From contig NZ_JADNYM010000002.1 of the NCBI RefSeq assembly GCF_015708085.1, positions 124,001 through 188,000 of the forward strand: a stretch of 64,000 bases of DNA, given 5' to 3'. Below are positions 52,381-61,803 of this stretch, piece after piece (positions within the stretch are counted from its first letter, which is position 1; every line of letters starts with the position of its first letter). A model generated the notes under the pieces. The model worked only from the letters and a program-made list of their open reading frames with translations. It was not told the origin of the DNA and made no database searches. The position numbers and the translations under genes were made by a program. Source of the DNA: Arthrobacter terrae (GTDB taxonomy: Bacteria > Actinomycetota > Actinomycetes > Actinomycetales > Micrococcaceae).

Positions 52381-53394
52381 CCCCTCTGGAGAAGCGCCAT
52401 CCGGACCGGGCATCGCGGGCCGGGGTACGTAGCCCAGCGCCTTATCCACCCGGTGCGCCAGGGGTGAACCGGCGAGCCAACGGTCCAGGTTGTCGGCGAA
52501 CTGATCGGCCAGATCATTGCGCCAGCCGGCGACGTCCCCGGACATATGCGCGGATAGGTGTACCTGCTCCAGTTCCCACAGCGGGCTTTCCGGCGGAAGA
52601 GGCTCGACGGCGACGACGTCCAGCGAGGCGGCGGCGATGCTGCCGGCCCGCAGCGCCGCGATGAGCGCTCCCTCGTCCACCAGCTGCCCACGCGCAACGT
52701 TGATCAGATGGGCCGTTGGTTTCATGGCGGCCAGCACCTCCGCGTTGATCACGCCGCGGGTCTGCTCGGTCAGCGGGGCAATCACCACTACATGGTCCGC
52801 CCAGCCAACGTGTCGCGCCAGTTCAGCGGTTGGCAGCACAGTGCCGAAATCCGGGTCTTCCCCGGCGCCCGTACGCCCTGCTCCGCGGACCTCAATTCCT
52901 ACTGCCCGGAACAGCCGCGCAATCTTCCGGCCGATGCCTCCTGTTCCGATAATCAGCGCCCGGGATCCGCCGGTGCGGGCTGTTTCCCGGTGTGTCCAAC
53001 GGTGTGCGTGCTGCAGATCATGACTGAGATGAATCTGCTTGTCATGCGCCAGTACGGAGGCGAGCGCGAATTCCGCAATAGGCGCATCGAAGGTTCCGTG
53101 CGCATTGGTCAGCTGAACTTCGGAGCGGACGAGGTCCGGAAAGAGAATCGCATCCACGCCCGCCGCTGCAACGTGGACCCATTTGAGCGAGTCCGCACCG
53201 GCCCAAGCGTCCCGCAGCGCCGAGGAGAAGAAATCCCAGAGCAGCACAATATCAGCACCCTGCATGGCGGTCTCCAGCGACTCGGCAGTGGCCAGCACAA
53301 TGTCCGTTTTGCATTGCAGGTCGGCCAGGTTGTGAGGCTCGGAGACCCCCGGAGCGGTGAGAATGACAAGACGCGGCTTCTGTAGATCGGGCAC
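52342..53394 (-). CDS. D-2-hydroxyacid dehydrogenase (NAD)
   Basis: 350 residues. NAD-binding GTGGIGRKIARLFRAVGIEV, catalytic Arg in NVARGQLVDEGALI, Glu in DVVAVEPLPPESP, His in VHLSAHMSGD. Reduces a 2-oxoacid to a D-2-hydroxyacid. It diverges from the aminotransferase operon and has a repeat-extended C-terminus. Confidence 0.88.
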   Translation of the reverse strand: MPDLQKPRLVILTAPGVSEPHNLADLQCKTDIVLATAESLETAMQGADIVLLWDFFSSALRDAWAGADSLKWVHVAAAGVDAILFPDLVRSEVQLTNAHGTFDAPIAEFALASVLAHDKQIHLSHDLQHAHRWTHRETARTGGSRALIIGTGGIGRKIARLFRAVGIEVRGAGRTGAGEDPDFGTVLPTAELARHVGWADHVVVIAPLTEQTRGVINAEVLAAMKPTAHLINVARGQLVDEGALIAALRAGSIAAASLDVVAVEPLPPESPLWELEQVHLSAHMSGDVAGWRNDLADQFADNLDRWLAGSPLAHRVDKALGYVPRPAMPGPDGASPEGGRSRLNGAAEVG

Positions 53395-53452
53395 CTTCCC
53401 ACGCTAAGGAGGCACCGCGGGCTTGTCAACGGATTTTGCGTATCATCGTCTT

Positions 53453-53464
53453 ATTGTTGACAAT
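53453..53464. promoter_or_regulatory. ATTGT-NN-ACAAT operator upstream of the aminotransferase
   Basis: ATTGT TG ACAAT (53453-53464) contains a -35-like TTGACA (53457-53462), with CACGAT 17 bp downstream as possible -10. The same core, with longer arms, lies upstream of the M24 gene. TTGT-N2-ACAA is a GntR-family operator style; no HTH-bearing GntR gene lies in the window. Confidence 0.6.
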
Positions 53465-53491
53465 CTGCGTTGTGCCTTTCACGATGGAACA

Positions 53492-54757
53492 ATGACTTCG
53501 CTTAGCCCCGCACTCAAACAAGCCACGCCGGTCATCGTTGACCACGCGCTGGGATCCTTCATCTATGGCGCCGACGGTCGGAGGTATTTGGACTTCACCA
53601 CCGGAATCGGCGTCACCAGCACCGGCCATTGCCATCCTCGTGTCGTAGCGGCGGCACGCGAGCAGACCGGCAAGATCATCCACGCCCAATTCACCACCGT
53701 GCTGCACCAGCCGCTGCTGCAGCTAACGGAAAAGCTCGGCAATTTCCTGCCCGCCGAACTGGACAGTGTCTTTTATGCCAACTCGGGCTCAGAAGCCGTG
53801 GAGGCAGCGATCCGATTGGCCAGAATGGCTACGGCACGGCCGAATATCATCGCCTTTCAAGGCGGCTTCCACGGCCGGACGGTGGCCGCGGCCTCGCTGA
53901 CCACGGCGGGGACCAAGTTCCGCTCGGGTTTTGCTCCGCTGATGTCCGGGGTACACATCGCCCCCTTCCCCTATGCCTTCCGTTATGGTTGGCCGGAGGA
54001 AGACGCCGTGGCCTTCGCTCTGCGCGAGTTGGACTACCTGCTTGCCTCCATTTCCAGTCCGCAGGATACCGCGGCCTTCATCATCGAACCCGCGCTGGGC
54101 GACGGTGGATACCTGAAAACGCCGGCGGCCTTCCTCGAGGGTCTGCGTGAGCGCGCCACGGTCCATGGCATCATGCTGATCCTCGACGAGGTGCAGACAG
54201 GTGTCGGCCGTACAGGAAAGTTCTGGGGTCATCAGCATTCCTCCATCACGCCGGATATCCTGATTACCGCCAAGGGAATTGCCAGCGGCTTTCCCATCTC
54301 GGCGATCGCAGCCCCGACGGCGGTCATGGCTATGGCATGGCCCGGCTCCCAGGGCGGCACCTATGGCGGCAACGCCGTCTCCGCGGCAGCCGGCGTCGCC
54401 ACCTTAGACGTCATTCGGGACGAAGATCTGGTGGCGAATGCACGGATCCGGGGCGATCAGCTGCTGAGCGGGCTGCAGCGGATCGGTGCCGGCCATCAGG
54501 GGATCGGGGATGTCCGCGGTATTGGCCTGATGCTGGCGCTGGAATTCGTCAACCGGGACGGGGACGCGGATCCGCAGGCCGCCACGGCAGTGCAGCAGGC
54601 CGCGATCGAACAGGATCTGCTGCTGCTCACCTGCGGAGCCCGCGGCAATGTTCTGCGCATCATCCCGGCCCTGAATGTCACCGAAGACGAGGTGGATCTG
54701 GGCCTGCGGTCCCTCGACGCGGCCCTCGAAGACGCCCTGTCCGCAGTGCGTGGATAG
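53492..54757 (+). CDS. Class III aminotransferase (GABA/diaminobutyrate type)
   Basis: 421 residues. PLP-binding fold: FTTGIGVTSTGHCHPRVVAA, ANSGSEAVEAAIRLAR, ILDEVQTGVGRTGKF, Schiff-base lysine in ITAKGIASGFP. Converts an omega-amino compound to its aldehyde. First gene of the operon; the aldehyde-oxidising gene follows downstream. ATG 53492 chosen because family similarity starts here. Confidence 0.9.
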   Translation: MTSLSPALKQATPVIVDHALGSFIYGADGRRYLDFTTGIGVTSTGHCHPRVVAAAREQTGKIIHAQFTTVLHQPLLQLTEKLGNFLPAELDSVFYANSGSEAVEAAIRLARMATARPNIIAFQGGFHGRTVAAASLTTAGTKFRSGFAPLMSGVHIAPFPYAFRYGWPEEDAVAFALRELDYLLASISSPQDTAAFIIEPALGDGGYLKTPAAFLEGLRERATVHGIMLILDEVQTGVGRTGKFWGHQHSSITPDILITAKGIASGFPISAIAAPTAVMAMAWPGSQGGTYGGNAVSAAAGVATLDVIRDEDLVANARIRGDQLLSGLQRIGAGHQGIGDVRGIGLMLALEFVNRDGDADPQAATAVQQAAIEQDLLLLTCGARGNVLRIIPALNVTEDEVDLGLRSLDAALEDALSAVRG

Positions 54758-54772
54758 CGGTACGCTCACCCC

Positions 54773-57700
54773 ATGAAAACCGTAGACAGCAACACCCCGG
54801 GCAATGCCCCGGGCGCCGGCCGAGCCGCGGATGGCCGGCCGGAACCGGATCTCGACGAACTCCGCGCGGCGGGAATTGACGTGGATTCCTCCTCCCGACG
54901 CCGGTCCGAGTACAGCTACGATGCGTCCAACTATCGTGTCCCTCCGCTCGCCGTCGTCTTTCCGCGCACCGCGGAAGATGTCGCCGTCGTCGCCCGTTTC
55001 GCCCACACCCGGTCTCTGCCGCTGACCTCCCGTGGCGGCGGAACATCGATGGCGGGCAACGCCATCGGCACCGGGCTGGTCCTGGACTTTTCCCGCCATA
55101 TGCACGGGATCCGCGGCCTGGACCGCCGGCAGAACAGCATCGTCGCTGAGGCCGGCGTGGTCATTACCGCCCTGCAGGATCACGTGGAACGGGCCACCGC
55201 GGGAGCCTTGACCTTTGCGCCGGATCCGTCCAGCAAGTCACGGGCCACCATTGGCGGAGCGGTGGGGAATGACGCCTGCGGCAACCATTCCGTCCGGTAC
55301 GGCAGAACGTCCGATCATGTCCTTGAACTCCAGCTGGTCACCGCCGAGGGGTACCGCTTGACGGCTGGTCCGCGCGGGGTAGCGGCAACTGACCCGCAGG
55401 ATGGCGCCGCCGTTGCCGCCGCCCTCGGGATAACAGCCGCTCTCAGCCGCCTGGCGGGGGAATATCTGGCACCCTTCCGGCTGGATCTGGGCACCATCCC
55501 CCGGCAGGTTTCCGGATACCACCTTGCCGAGCTGCTGCCGGAGAACCATTTCAATGTGGCGCGTGCGCTGGTCGGCAGCGAAGGTACCTGCGTGATCGTA
55601 ATCTCCGCCACCCTCCGTTTAGTCCCCAAGCCGGCCCGCGCCTTGTTACTTTGTCTCGGCTACCCGGATGTGGTGGAGGCGGCGCGCGATGTTCCGGACA
55701 TCCTGGGTTTCAATCCGGCCGCGATCGAAGGCATCGATGATGCCATTGTGAAGACGATGCAGTACCGCCGCGGCGCGGATTCTGTCCGCGGCCTGCCGGC
55801 CGGGAACGCGTTTCTATACGTGGATCTGGACGGCGAGGATGCCGACGACGTGGCCGCGCAGGCGGACGCCCTGCTGGCGGCGCTGCGCCGAAACGGACGT
55901 ATCCGGGACGCAAAGGTGGTGCCCGATCCCGGCGAGCGGGCCTCTCTGTGGCGCGTCCGCGAAGATGGCGCAGGCCTGGCCGCCCGACTATACAGCGGTG
56001 AAGGGAACAGCGGCGGAGGGAACAGCGGCGGAGAGTCCTGGCCCGGCTGGGAGGATTCGGCCGTCGCCGTGGACAGGCTGGCCGATTACCTCAGTGACTT
56101 CCGCGACTTGCTGCAGGCCTATGCATTGCAGGGCGTTCTGTATGGGCACTTCGGGGCGGGCTGTATGCATGTGCGGATCACCTTCGACCTGCGCTCGGAT
56201 GAAGGACGAGGCGTTTTCGACCGCTTCGTGCGTGCGGCGGCGGAGCTGGTGGTCCGGCATGGCGGATCGCTCTCCGGCGAACATGGTGACGGCCGCGCCC
56301 GTTCAGCGCTGCTGCCGGTGATGTATTCCCCCGTCATCATGGAGTCTTTTCGCGTGTTCAAGGCCATCTGGGATCCGGCAAATCTTCTCAACCCCGGCTC
56401 CGTGGTGGAACCGGCACCGATCACTGCGGATTTGGCCCTGGCTGGAATCCCGGAGCGCCAGTGGCGAACGTCCTTCGAGCTGGCGCCGGCCGCTACAGCC
56501 CCGGAGGGACTGGACCCGTTTGTCCACGCTGTGCAGGGATGCATCGGTGTGGGCCGCTGCCGCAGTTCCTCCGGCGGCGTTATGTGTCCAAGTTTCCGGG
56601 CCACCTCAGATGAGAAGGATTCCACCCGGGGCCGCGCCCGCGTGCTGCAGGACATGGTGCGCAGCTCCCCCACGGTGGCTCAGGGGTGGAAGTCCGAGGA
56701 CGTCCGGGAAGCGCTGGATCTGTGTCTTTCCTGTAAGGCATGCGCCACCGACTGCCCGGTAGGCGTGGATATGGCGACGTACAAATCCGAGTTTTTCGAC
56801 CACTTTTATACGGGCAGATTTCGACCGCGTTCGCACTATGCCCTAGGTTGGTTGCCCCGCTGGCTCAAACTCACCGGCCGTATTGCCCCGTTGGTCAATG
56901 CCGTGATGGCAGGTCCGGCCGGAAGGCTGCTGGCCCAGGCTGCCGGGCTCACCACACACCGGGCCTTTCCAAAGTTTGCCGGCGGCACAGACTGGCAGCG
57001 TGGAATCACCGGCCAGCACCGGACGGCGGACCCTGCCGTAAAAGGCAGCCGGACCCCGCCGGCCGACGTCGTCCTCTGTGTTGACTCCTTTACCCGCGGT
57101 TTCCGGCCGGAAGTCGCTGGCGCCGCGCAGCGTGTTCTGGCCTCTGCGGGCCGGACGGCTGAATGCACGGCCGACGCCTGCTGCGGTCTGACCTGGATAT
57201 CCACCGGACAGCTGGGTACGGCGCGGAAACTGCTCGCCAGGGCCGCTGCCACTCTCGATGATGGCAGCGACCGCCCGATCATCGTCCTGGAACCGAGCTG
57301 TGCCGCGGCGCTGAAGAAAGATCTGCCGGATCTGGTTCGGACAGATCAGGCGCGGCGGGTAGCACGCAGGGTACGGAGTTTCGCGGCCGCGGTGTCCGAG
57401 CTTGCCGCCGACGGTTGGCGGCCGGTCTGGCCCGGCGGCGCGGCCCCGCAGGCGGTTACGGTCCAGACGCACTGCCACGAATACTCCGTTTTTGGTGAGC
57501 GCAGCCAACAGGCGGCGCTGCGGGCAGTCGGAATCACCGACATCCGCGAGGCCACCGGCTGCTGCGGAGTGGCCGGGAACTTCGGCTTCGAAACGGAACA
57601 TTACGAAATCAGCATGAAAGTGGCAGAGCAGGCCCTTCTGCCTGCCCTCGCTGCGACTCCCCCGACCACGCCGGTGCTCACCGACGGCTTTAGCTGCCTC

Positions 57701-57799
57701 ATGCAGGTGGCAAAGCTGGAACCGAACCGGAATCCGTACCATCTGGCGCAGTTACTGGACCCGGAACCGACCGTCCAGTCGAGCCAGCAGATGAGATAG
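54773..57799 (+). CDS. FAD-binding and Fe-S-binding dehydrogenase, D-2-hydroxyacid/lactate type
   Basis: 1008 residues. FAD-binding PCMH domain (about 50-230; TSRGGGTSMAGNAIGTG, DPSSKSRATIGGAVGNDACGNHSV), FAD-oxidase C-domain (to about 560), a ferredoxin-like domain (CIGVGRC, CLSCKACATDCPVGVDMA, about 590-670), and two CCG-type cysteine domains (ACCGLTW; CHEYSVFG, ATGCCGVAGNFG). Fits D-lactate, D-2-hydroxyglutarate or glycolate oxidation. It stands between aminotransferase and semialdehyde dehydrogenase genes, 10-15 bp from each. Confidence 0.9.
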   Translation: MKTVDSNTPGNAPGAGRAADGRPEPDLDELRAAGIDVDSSSRRRSEYSYDASNYRVPPLAVVFPRTAEDVAVVARFAHTRSLPLTSRGGGTSMAGNAIGTGLVLDFSRHMHGIRGLDRRQNSIVAEAGVVITALQDHVERATAGALTFAPDPSSKSRATIGGAVGNDACGNHSVRYGRTSDHVLELQLVTAEGYRLTAGPRGVAATDPQDGAAVAAALGITAALSRLAGEYLAPFRLDLGTIPRQVSGYHLAELLPENHFNVARALVGSEGTCVIVISATLRLVPKPARALLLCLGYPDVVEAARDVPDILGFNPAAIEGIDDAIVKTMQYRRGADSVRGLPAGNAFLYVDLDGEDADDVAAQADALLAALRRNGRIRDAKVVPDPGERASLWRVREDGAGLAARLYSGEGNSGGGNSGGESWPGWEDSAVAVDRLADYLSDFRDLLQAYALQGVLYGHFGAGCMHVRITFDLRSDEGRGVFDRFVRAAAELVVRHGGSLSGEHGDGRARSALLPVMYSPVIMESFRVFKAIWDPANLLNPGSVVEPAPITADLALAGIPERQWRTSFELAPAATAPEGLDPFVHAVQGCIGVGRCRSSSGGVMCPSFRATSDEKDSTRGRARVLQDMVRSSPTVAQGWKSEDVREALDLCLSCKACATDCPVGVDMATYKSEFFDHFYTGRFRPRSHYALGWLPRWLKLTGRIAPLVNAVMAGPAGRLLAQAAGLTTHRAFPKFAGGTDWQRGITGQHRTADPAVKGSRTPPADVVLCVDSFTRGFRPEVAGAAQRVLASAGRTAECTADACCGLTWISTGQLGTARKLLARAAATLDDGSDRPIIVLEPSCAAALKKDLPDLVRTDQARRVARRVRSFAAAVSELAADGWRPVWPGGAAPQAVTVQTHCHEYSVFGERSQQAALRAVGITDIREATGCCGVAGNFGFETEHYEISMKVAEQALLPALAATPPTTPVLTDGFSCLMQVAKLEPNRNPYHLAQLLDPEPTVQSSQQMR

Positions 57800-57809
57800 G
57801 AAACCCGCT

Positions 57810-59309
57810 ATGACACAAACTGTAACTGCCGGCCAGGCCTACGAGGCGTCCGTGGGCGAGCTGATCGGCCGCATCAACACCGGTCTCCTTATCGACGGAC
57901 AGTGGCAATGCCCCGCATCGGGAAAAACCTTTGAGGTGCTCAACCCCGCAACCGGTGAGGTCATTGCGACGGTGGCCGACGGCGGCCCGGAGGATGCACG
58001 CCGCGCCATCGAGGCCGCCGGCCGGGCGCAGAAAGCCTGGGGCCGAACGGCACCGCGGGAGCGCAGCGGGATCCTTCGCCGGGCCTACGACCTGATTATG
58101 GCCAGGCAGCATGAGCTGGCGCGCGTCATGACCGCGGAAATGGGCAAGCCGCTGGCCGAGGCTGCCGGAGAAGTGGCCTACGCGGCCGAATTTTTCCGTT
58201 GGTTTTCCGAGGAAGCTGTCCGTATCGGCGGGGACCACACTATTACCGGTGACGGCAGGAACCGGATCCTGGTCAGCCAGGAGCCGGTGGGGCCGTGTGT
58301 CCTGGTGACTCCGTGGAATTTTCCGCTGGCCATGGGCACCCGCAAGATCGGCCCGGCCGTCGCGGCGGGCTGCACAATGGTTTTCAAACCCGCGGAACTG
58401 ACACCGCTGAGTTCGCTGGCGTTGGCGGGCATTCTCGAGGAGGCCGGGCTGCCCGACGGCGTGCTGAATATCGTGACCACCACCGATGCCGGATCCGTGG
58501 TGGAGCCGTGGATGGACAGTGGCATCGCGCGGAAGGTCAGCTTTACTGGTTCCACCGAAGTGGGCCGGGTTCTCCTGGCCCAGGCCGCGCGCAACATCAT
58601 GCGCTCATCGATGGAACTCGGCGGCAACGCGCCTTTCATCGTGTTTGCCGACGCCGACCTGGACAAGGCCGTACAGGGGGCGATGATCGCCAAGATGCGC
58701 AATATGGGCGAGGCCTGCACCGCGGCAAACCGATTCTTTGTGCACCATTCGGTCGCCGCTGAATTCGGCCGCCGGCTGGCGGCCGCGATGGCTGCCCTGC
58801 GGGTGGGCGACGGCGCCCGGTCCGGCACCGATGTTGGACCGCTGGTGGAGGAAAAGGCCCGCACCAAGGTCCAGTCCCTCGTCGACGACGCCGTACGGCG
58901 GGGCGCCACTGTCATGACCGGGGGTTCGGCGCCGGCGGGTCCTGGATTCTTCTATACGCCGACCGTGCTGGCCCAGGTCAGTCCCGACTCGGACCTGATG
59001 TCTACGGAAATCTTCGGACCGGTGGCCGCCATTGTCGAGTTCGACGACGACGAGGACGTCATTCGGCTGGCCAACAACACCCCATGGGGGCTGGTCGGCT
59101 ACCTCTTCACCCAGGACGTCGACCGGGCCATGCGTGTGAGCGAGGAGCTGGAGGTGGGCATGGTGGGGCTTAACACCGGGCTGGTTTCCAATCCCGCCGC
59201 ACCGTTTGGCGGGGTCAAGCAGTCCGGGCTGGGCCGGGAGGGCGGCAGAGCCGGCATCGAGGAGTTCCTGGAGACAAAATACCTGGCCATTCCACGTGCC
59301 CTTGCGTGA
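57810..59309 (+). CDS. Succinate-semialdehyde-type aldehyde dehydrogenase
   Basis: 499 residues. VLVTPWNFPLAMGTRKIGPAVAAGCTMVFKPAELTP, catalytic Glu in MELGGNAPFIVF, catalytic Cys in MGEACTAANRFF, and C-terminal AAPFGGVKQSGLGREGG. GabD-like, but the same family includes DoeC, which oxidises aspartate semialdehyde in ectoine breakdown. Position after the aminotransferase supports use of the aminotransferase product. Confidence 0.9.
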   Translation: MTQTVTAGQAYEASVGELIGRINTGLLIDGQWQCPASGKTFEVLNPATGEVIATVADGGPEDARRAIEAAGRAQKAWGRTAPRERSGILRRAYDLIMARQHELARVMTAEMGKPLAEAAGEVAYAAEFFRWFSEEAVRIGGDHTITGDGRNRILVSQEPVGPCVLVTPWNFPLAMGTRKIGPAVAAGCTMVFKPAELTPLSSLALAGILEEAGLPDGVLNIVTTTDAGSVVEPWMDSGIARKVSFTGSTEVGRVLLAQAARNIMRSSMELGGNAPFIVFADADLDKAVQGAMIAKMRNMGEACTAANRFFVHHSVAAEFGRRLAAAMAALRVGDGARSGTDVGPLVEEKARTKVQSLVDDAVRRGATVMTGGSAPAGPGFFYTPTVLAQVSPDSDLMSTEIFGPVAAIVEFDDDEDVIRLANNTPWGLVGYLFTQDVDRAMRVSEELEVGMVGLNTGLVSNPAAPFGGVKQSGLGREGGRAGIEEFLETKYLAIPRALA

Positions 59310-59325
59310 CGTAGACCACACCCGC

Positions 59326-59343
59326 TAGATTGTAGACAATCTA
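59326..59343. promoter_or_regulatory. TAGATTGT-NN-ACAATCTA operator upstream of the M24 gene
   Basis: 8-bp perfect arms (59326-59333, 59336-59343) around AG. Shares the ATTGT-NN-ACAAT core with the site before the aminotransferase. It lies 25 bp upstream of the start and likely overlaps the promoter. Confidence 0.7.
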
Positions 59344-59367
59344 CCGTCCAATTTTTTAGGTGATATC

Positions 59368-60549
59368 TTGCTATTCAGCACAGAAGAGTACTCCGCCCGG
59401 CTGGCGGGGGTCAGGAGCCGAATGGCCGATCAGGGCCTCGCCGCCCTCTTGGTCTCCGACCCGGCCAATATCTACTACCTCACGGGCTACAACGCCTGGT
59501 CCTTTTACACACCGCAGCTGGTCTTTGTCCCGGCGGACGGACCGATGATCCTCTTCGCCCGGGCCATGGATGCCGATGGCGCCTTCCGCACCAGCTGGCT
59601 TCCCCGGGAGAGCATCATCGGTTACCCGGAACAATACGTGCACCGCCCGCACGTGCACCCCTTTGACTGGGTATCCTTTGCCCTCCGCGAGCGGCACCTC
59701 ATCGCTCCGGCGGCCAAGGGCTGTGTCGGCCTGGAGATGGACTCACACTTCTTCTCGCCCAAGGCCTACCGCTCGCTGGTCAATGCCATCCCGGAATGGA
59801 CCATGGTGGACAGCTTTGAGCTGGTCAATTGGGTCCGTTCCATCAAGTCGCCGGCGGAGGTCCAGCTCATGCGTTCAGCCGCGCAGGTTTGTTTGTCCGC
59901 GATGCGCACCGCCGTGGAGTCCATCGAGATCGGTGTGCGCCAATGCGATGCCGCCGCCCAGATCAGCCGCGCCCAGATCTCCGGGACTGCCGGGATCGGC
60001 GGGGACTATCCGGCCATTGTCCCACTCCTGCCGACGGGTGACGAAGCGGACACTCCTCATCTGACCTGGAACCAGGAACGATTCCAAAAGGACCAGGCGG
60101 TGGTCATTGAACTGGCCGGCGCCCATCACCGTTACCACTCGCCGCTGGCGAGGACCCTGGTTCTCGGCAAGGCCCCGGAACGGCTGGTTCGGCTCTCCGA
60201 CGCCGTTGCCGATGGTCTTAATGCGGTATTGGCCGAGGTCCGGCCCGGAGTGCCCGTGCGCGAGCTGGCGCGGACCTGGAACTGGACGCTGGCCACGCAC
60301 GGCCTGGAGAAGCCCTCACGGATTGGCTACTCCATTGGTATCGGCTACCCGCCTGACTGGGGGGAGCGCACGATTTCACTGCGGTCGGAGGACGAAAGTG
60401 TCCTCGCCGAGAATATGACCTTCCACGTGATTGGCGGGATGTGGATGGACAACTATGGTTACGAGCTTTCCGAAGCCATTCGCGTCACAGCGACCGGCGT
60501 GGAAACCTTTACCAGTTTCCCGCGTGAACTCATCCAGAAAGGTGGCTAG
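59368..60549 (+). CDS. Creatinase-like M24 hydrolase, ectoine hydrolase-like
   Basis: 393 residues. Starts at TTG 59368 after AGGTGA. The N-terminal creatinase_N domain (IYYLTGYNAWSFYTPQ) and C-terminal pita-bread domain are intact. The usual M24 metal ligands are not conserved (ELAGAHHRYHSPLARTL in place of the Asp-rich motif), as in creatinase and DoeA. Segments GGDYPAIVPLLPTG, PHLTWN and GYPPDWGERTISL strongly recall ectoine hydrolase DoeA from memory of that family. Substrate is inferred. Confidence 0.85.
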   Translation: MLFSTEEYSARLAGVRSRMADQGLAALLVSDPANIYYLTGYNAWSFYTPQLVFVPADGPMILFARAMDADGAFRTSWLPRESIIGYPEQYVHRPHVHPFDWVSFALRERHLIAPAAKGCVGLEMDSHFFSPKAYRSLVNAIPEWTMVDSFELVNWVRSIKSPAEVQLMRSAAQVCLSAMRTAVESIEIGVRQCDAAAQISRAQISGTAGIGGDYPAIVPLLPTGDEADTPHLTWNQERFQKDQAVVIELAGAHHRYHSPLARTLVLGKAPERLVRLSDAVADGLNAVLAEVRPGVPVRELARTWNWTLATHGLEKPSRIGYSIGIGYPPDWGERTISLRSEDESVLAENMTFHVIGGMWMDNYGYELSEAIRVTATGVETFTSFPRELIQKGG

Positions 60550-60552
60550 ACG

Positions 60553-61803
60553 ATGACCCGGACAAACCCCACCCGGTCCGCTGCAGCGTTGCCCTTGGCC
60601 GGCCGCGCATCAAGCCTGATCGGTTCGGTGATCGATTCGAGCACGTCATTACTGGCCGCCCAAAAGCATGACATTGTCCGCTTTGCCATGGGCTCCCCTG
60701 CCGACGAGGCGGTGCCGCTGGAGGAGTTCCGCGATATCGCCGCCAGTGTGCTGGACCATAGCTCGATGACCTACGGGGCCACCGAGGGCGAGCCCCGGCT
60801 GATCGAGAATCTTCTCGGATACCTGCAGGACACTGCCGACCCCACTGCCGCGGACCGTGTCACGATCACGGCCGGCGGTATGCAGGGCCTGGATCTGGCC
60901 TGCAAGATCTTCATCGACCCAGGCGATCTGGTGATTGTGGAAAGCCCCACCTACACCAATGGAAGCGCCACGGCGCTCAGCTACGGGGCCGATCTGCTCG
61001 AAGCACCCATCGACGAACACGGTCTGGTTGTTGAGGCACTCCCGGATCTGGTGGCTATGGCAGGCCGGACGCCGAAAGCCATCTACACGATCCCCAATTT
61101 CCAGAATCCGTCCGGAACGACGCTCTCGCTCGCCCGCCGGCAACAGCTGTTGGAACTGGCGCATCTGTGGAACGCCGTCATTATTGATGATGACCCCTAC
61201 GGTCTCTTGCGTTTCGAGGGTACGGATCTGCCCTCCTTCCAGTCACTGAGCCCTGCCGATCCGCTGTTGTTTTCAGTCCGGACATTTTCCAAGATCCTGG
61301 CTCCGGGCCTGCGCGTGGGTTGGGTGGACACCGACCCGGCCATCCGCCAGCTGGTCATCAATGCGAAACAGGCCATGGACACCTGCACCAACGTTCCGGC
61401 GCAGCATATTGTTGCGGAGTTCATTCGCCGTGGCGGACTGGACAGCCATCTGGCCGGCCTGCGGACCGAATACCGAAGCAGGAAAAACGCGATGCAGCAA
61501 AGCCTGCGGCGGCACCTCGGCGACAGGGTCAGCAGCACCGATCCGGAAGGCGGCTTCTTCCTGTGGCTGACCCTACAGGGCGCGGACGCGCAGACCTCGA
61601 CCCGCCGGCTGTTCGAAACGGCCCTCGCGGAAGGTGTCGCCTTCATTCCCGGACCGGCGCTCTCCGCCGGCGGCAAGTTCGACGACGCCCTGAGACTCTG
61701 CTTCGCATCAACCACGATCGATCGCGCGGAGGAAGGCATCCAACGCCTGGCCCGGGCGATGGACCGGGAGCTCGTCGGCCGAAGGACCGGGACCGGCGCG
61801 TGA
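60553..61803 (+). CDS. PLP-dependent aminotransferase, MocR-like domain without HTH
   Basis: 416 residues, fold type I (class I/II) like 2-aminoadipate aminotransferase: MTYGATEGEPRLIENLLGYL, ITAGGMQGLDLACKIF, IPNFQNPSGTTLSLARRQQLLELA, DDDPYGLLRFEG, Schiff-base Lys in FSKILAPGLRVGW. This matches the C-terminal domain of MocR regulators, but the first ~70 residues contain no winged helix. Enzyme role favoured. Overlaps the M20 gene by 4 bp. Confidence 0.88.
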   Translation: MTRTNPTRSAAALPLAGRASSLIGSVIDSSTSLLAAQKHDIVRFAMGSPADEAVPLEEFRDIAASVLDHSSMTYGATEGEPRLIENLLGYLQDTADPTAADRVTITAGGMQGLDLACKIFIDPGDLVIVESPTYTNGSATALSYGADLLEAPIDEHGLVVEALPDLVAMAGRTPKAIYTIPNFQNPSGTTLSLARRQQLLELAHLWNAVIIDDDPYGLLRFEGTDLPSFQSLSPADPLLFSVRTFSKILAPGLRVGWVDTDPAIRQLVINAKQAMDTCTNVPAQHIVAEFIRRGGLDSHLAGLRTEYRSRKNAMQQSLRRHLGDRVSSTDPEGGFFLWLTLQGADAQTSTRRLFETALAEGVAFIPGPALSAGGKFDDALRLCFASTTIDRAEEGIQRLARAMDRELVGRRTGTGA

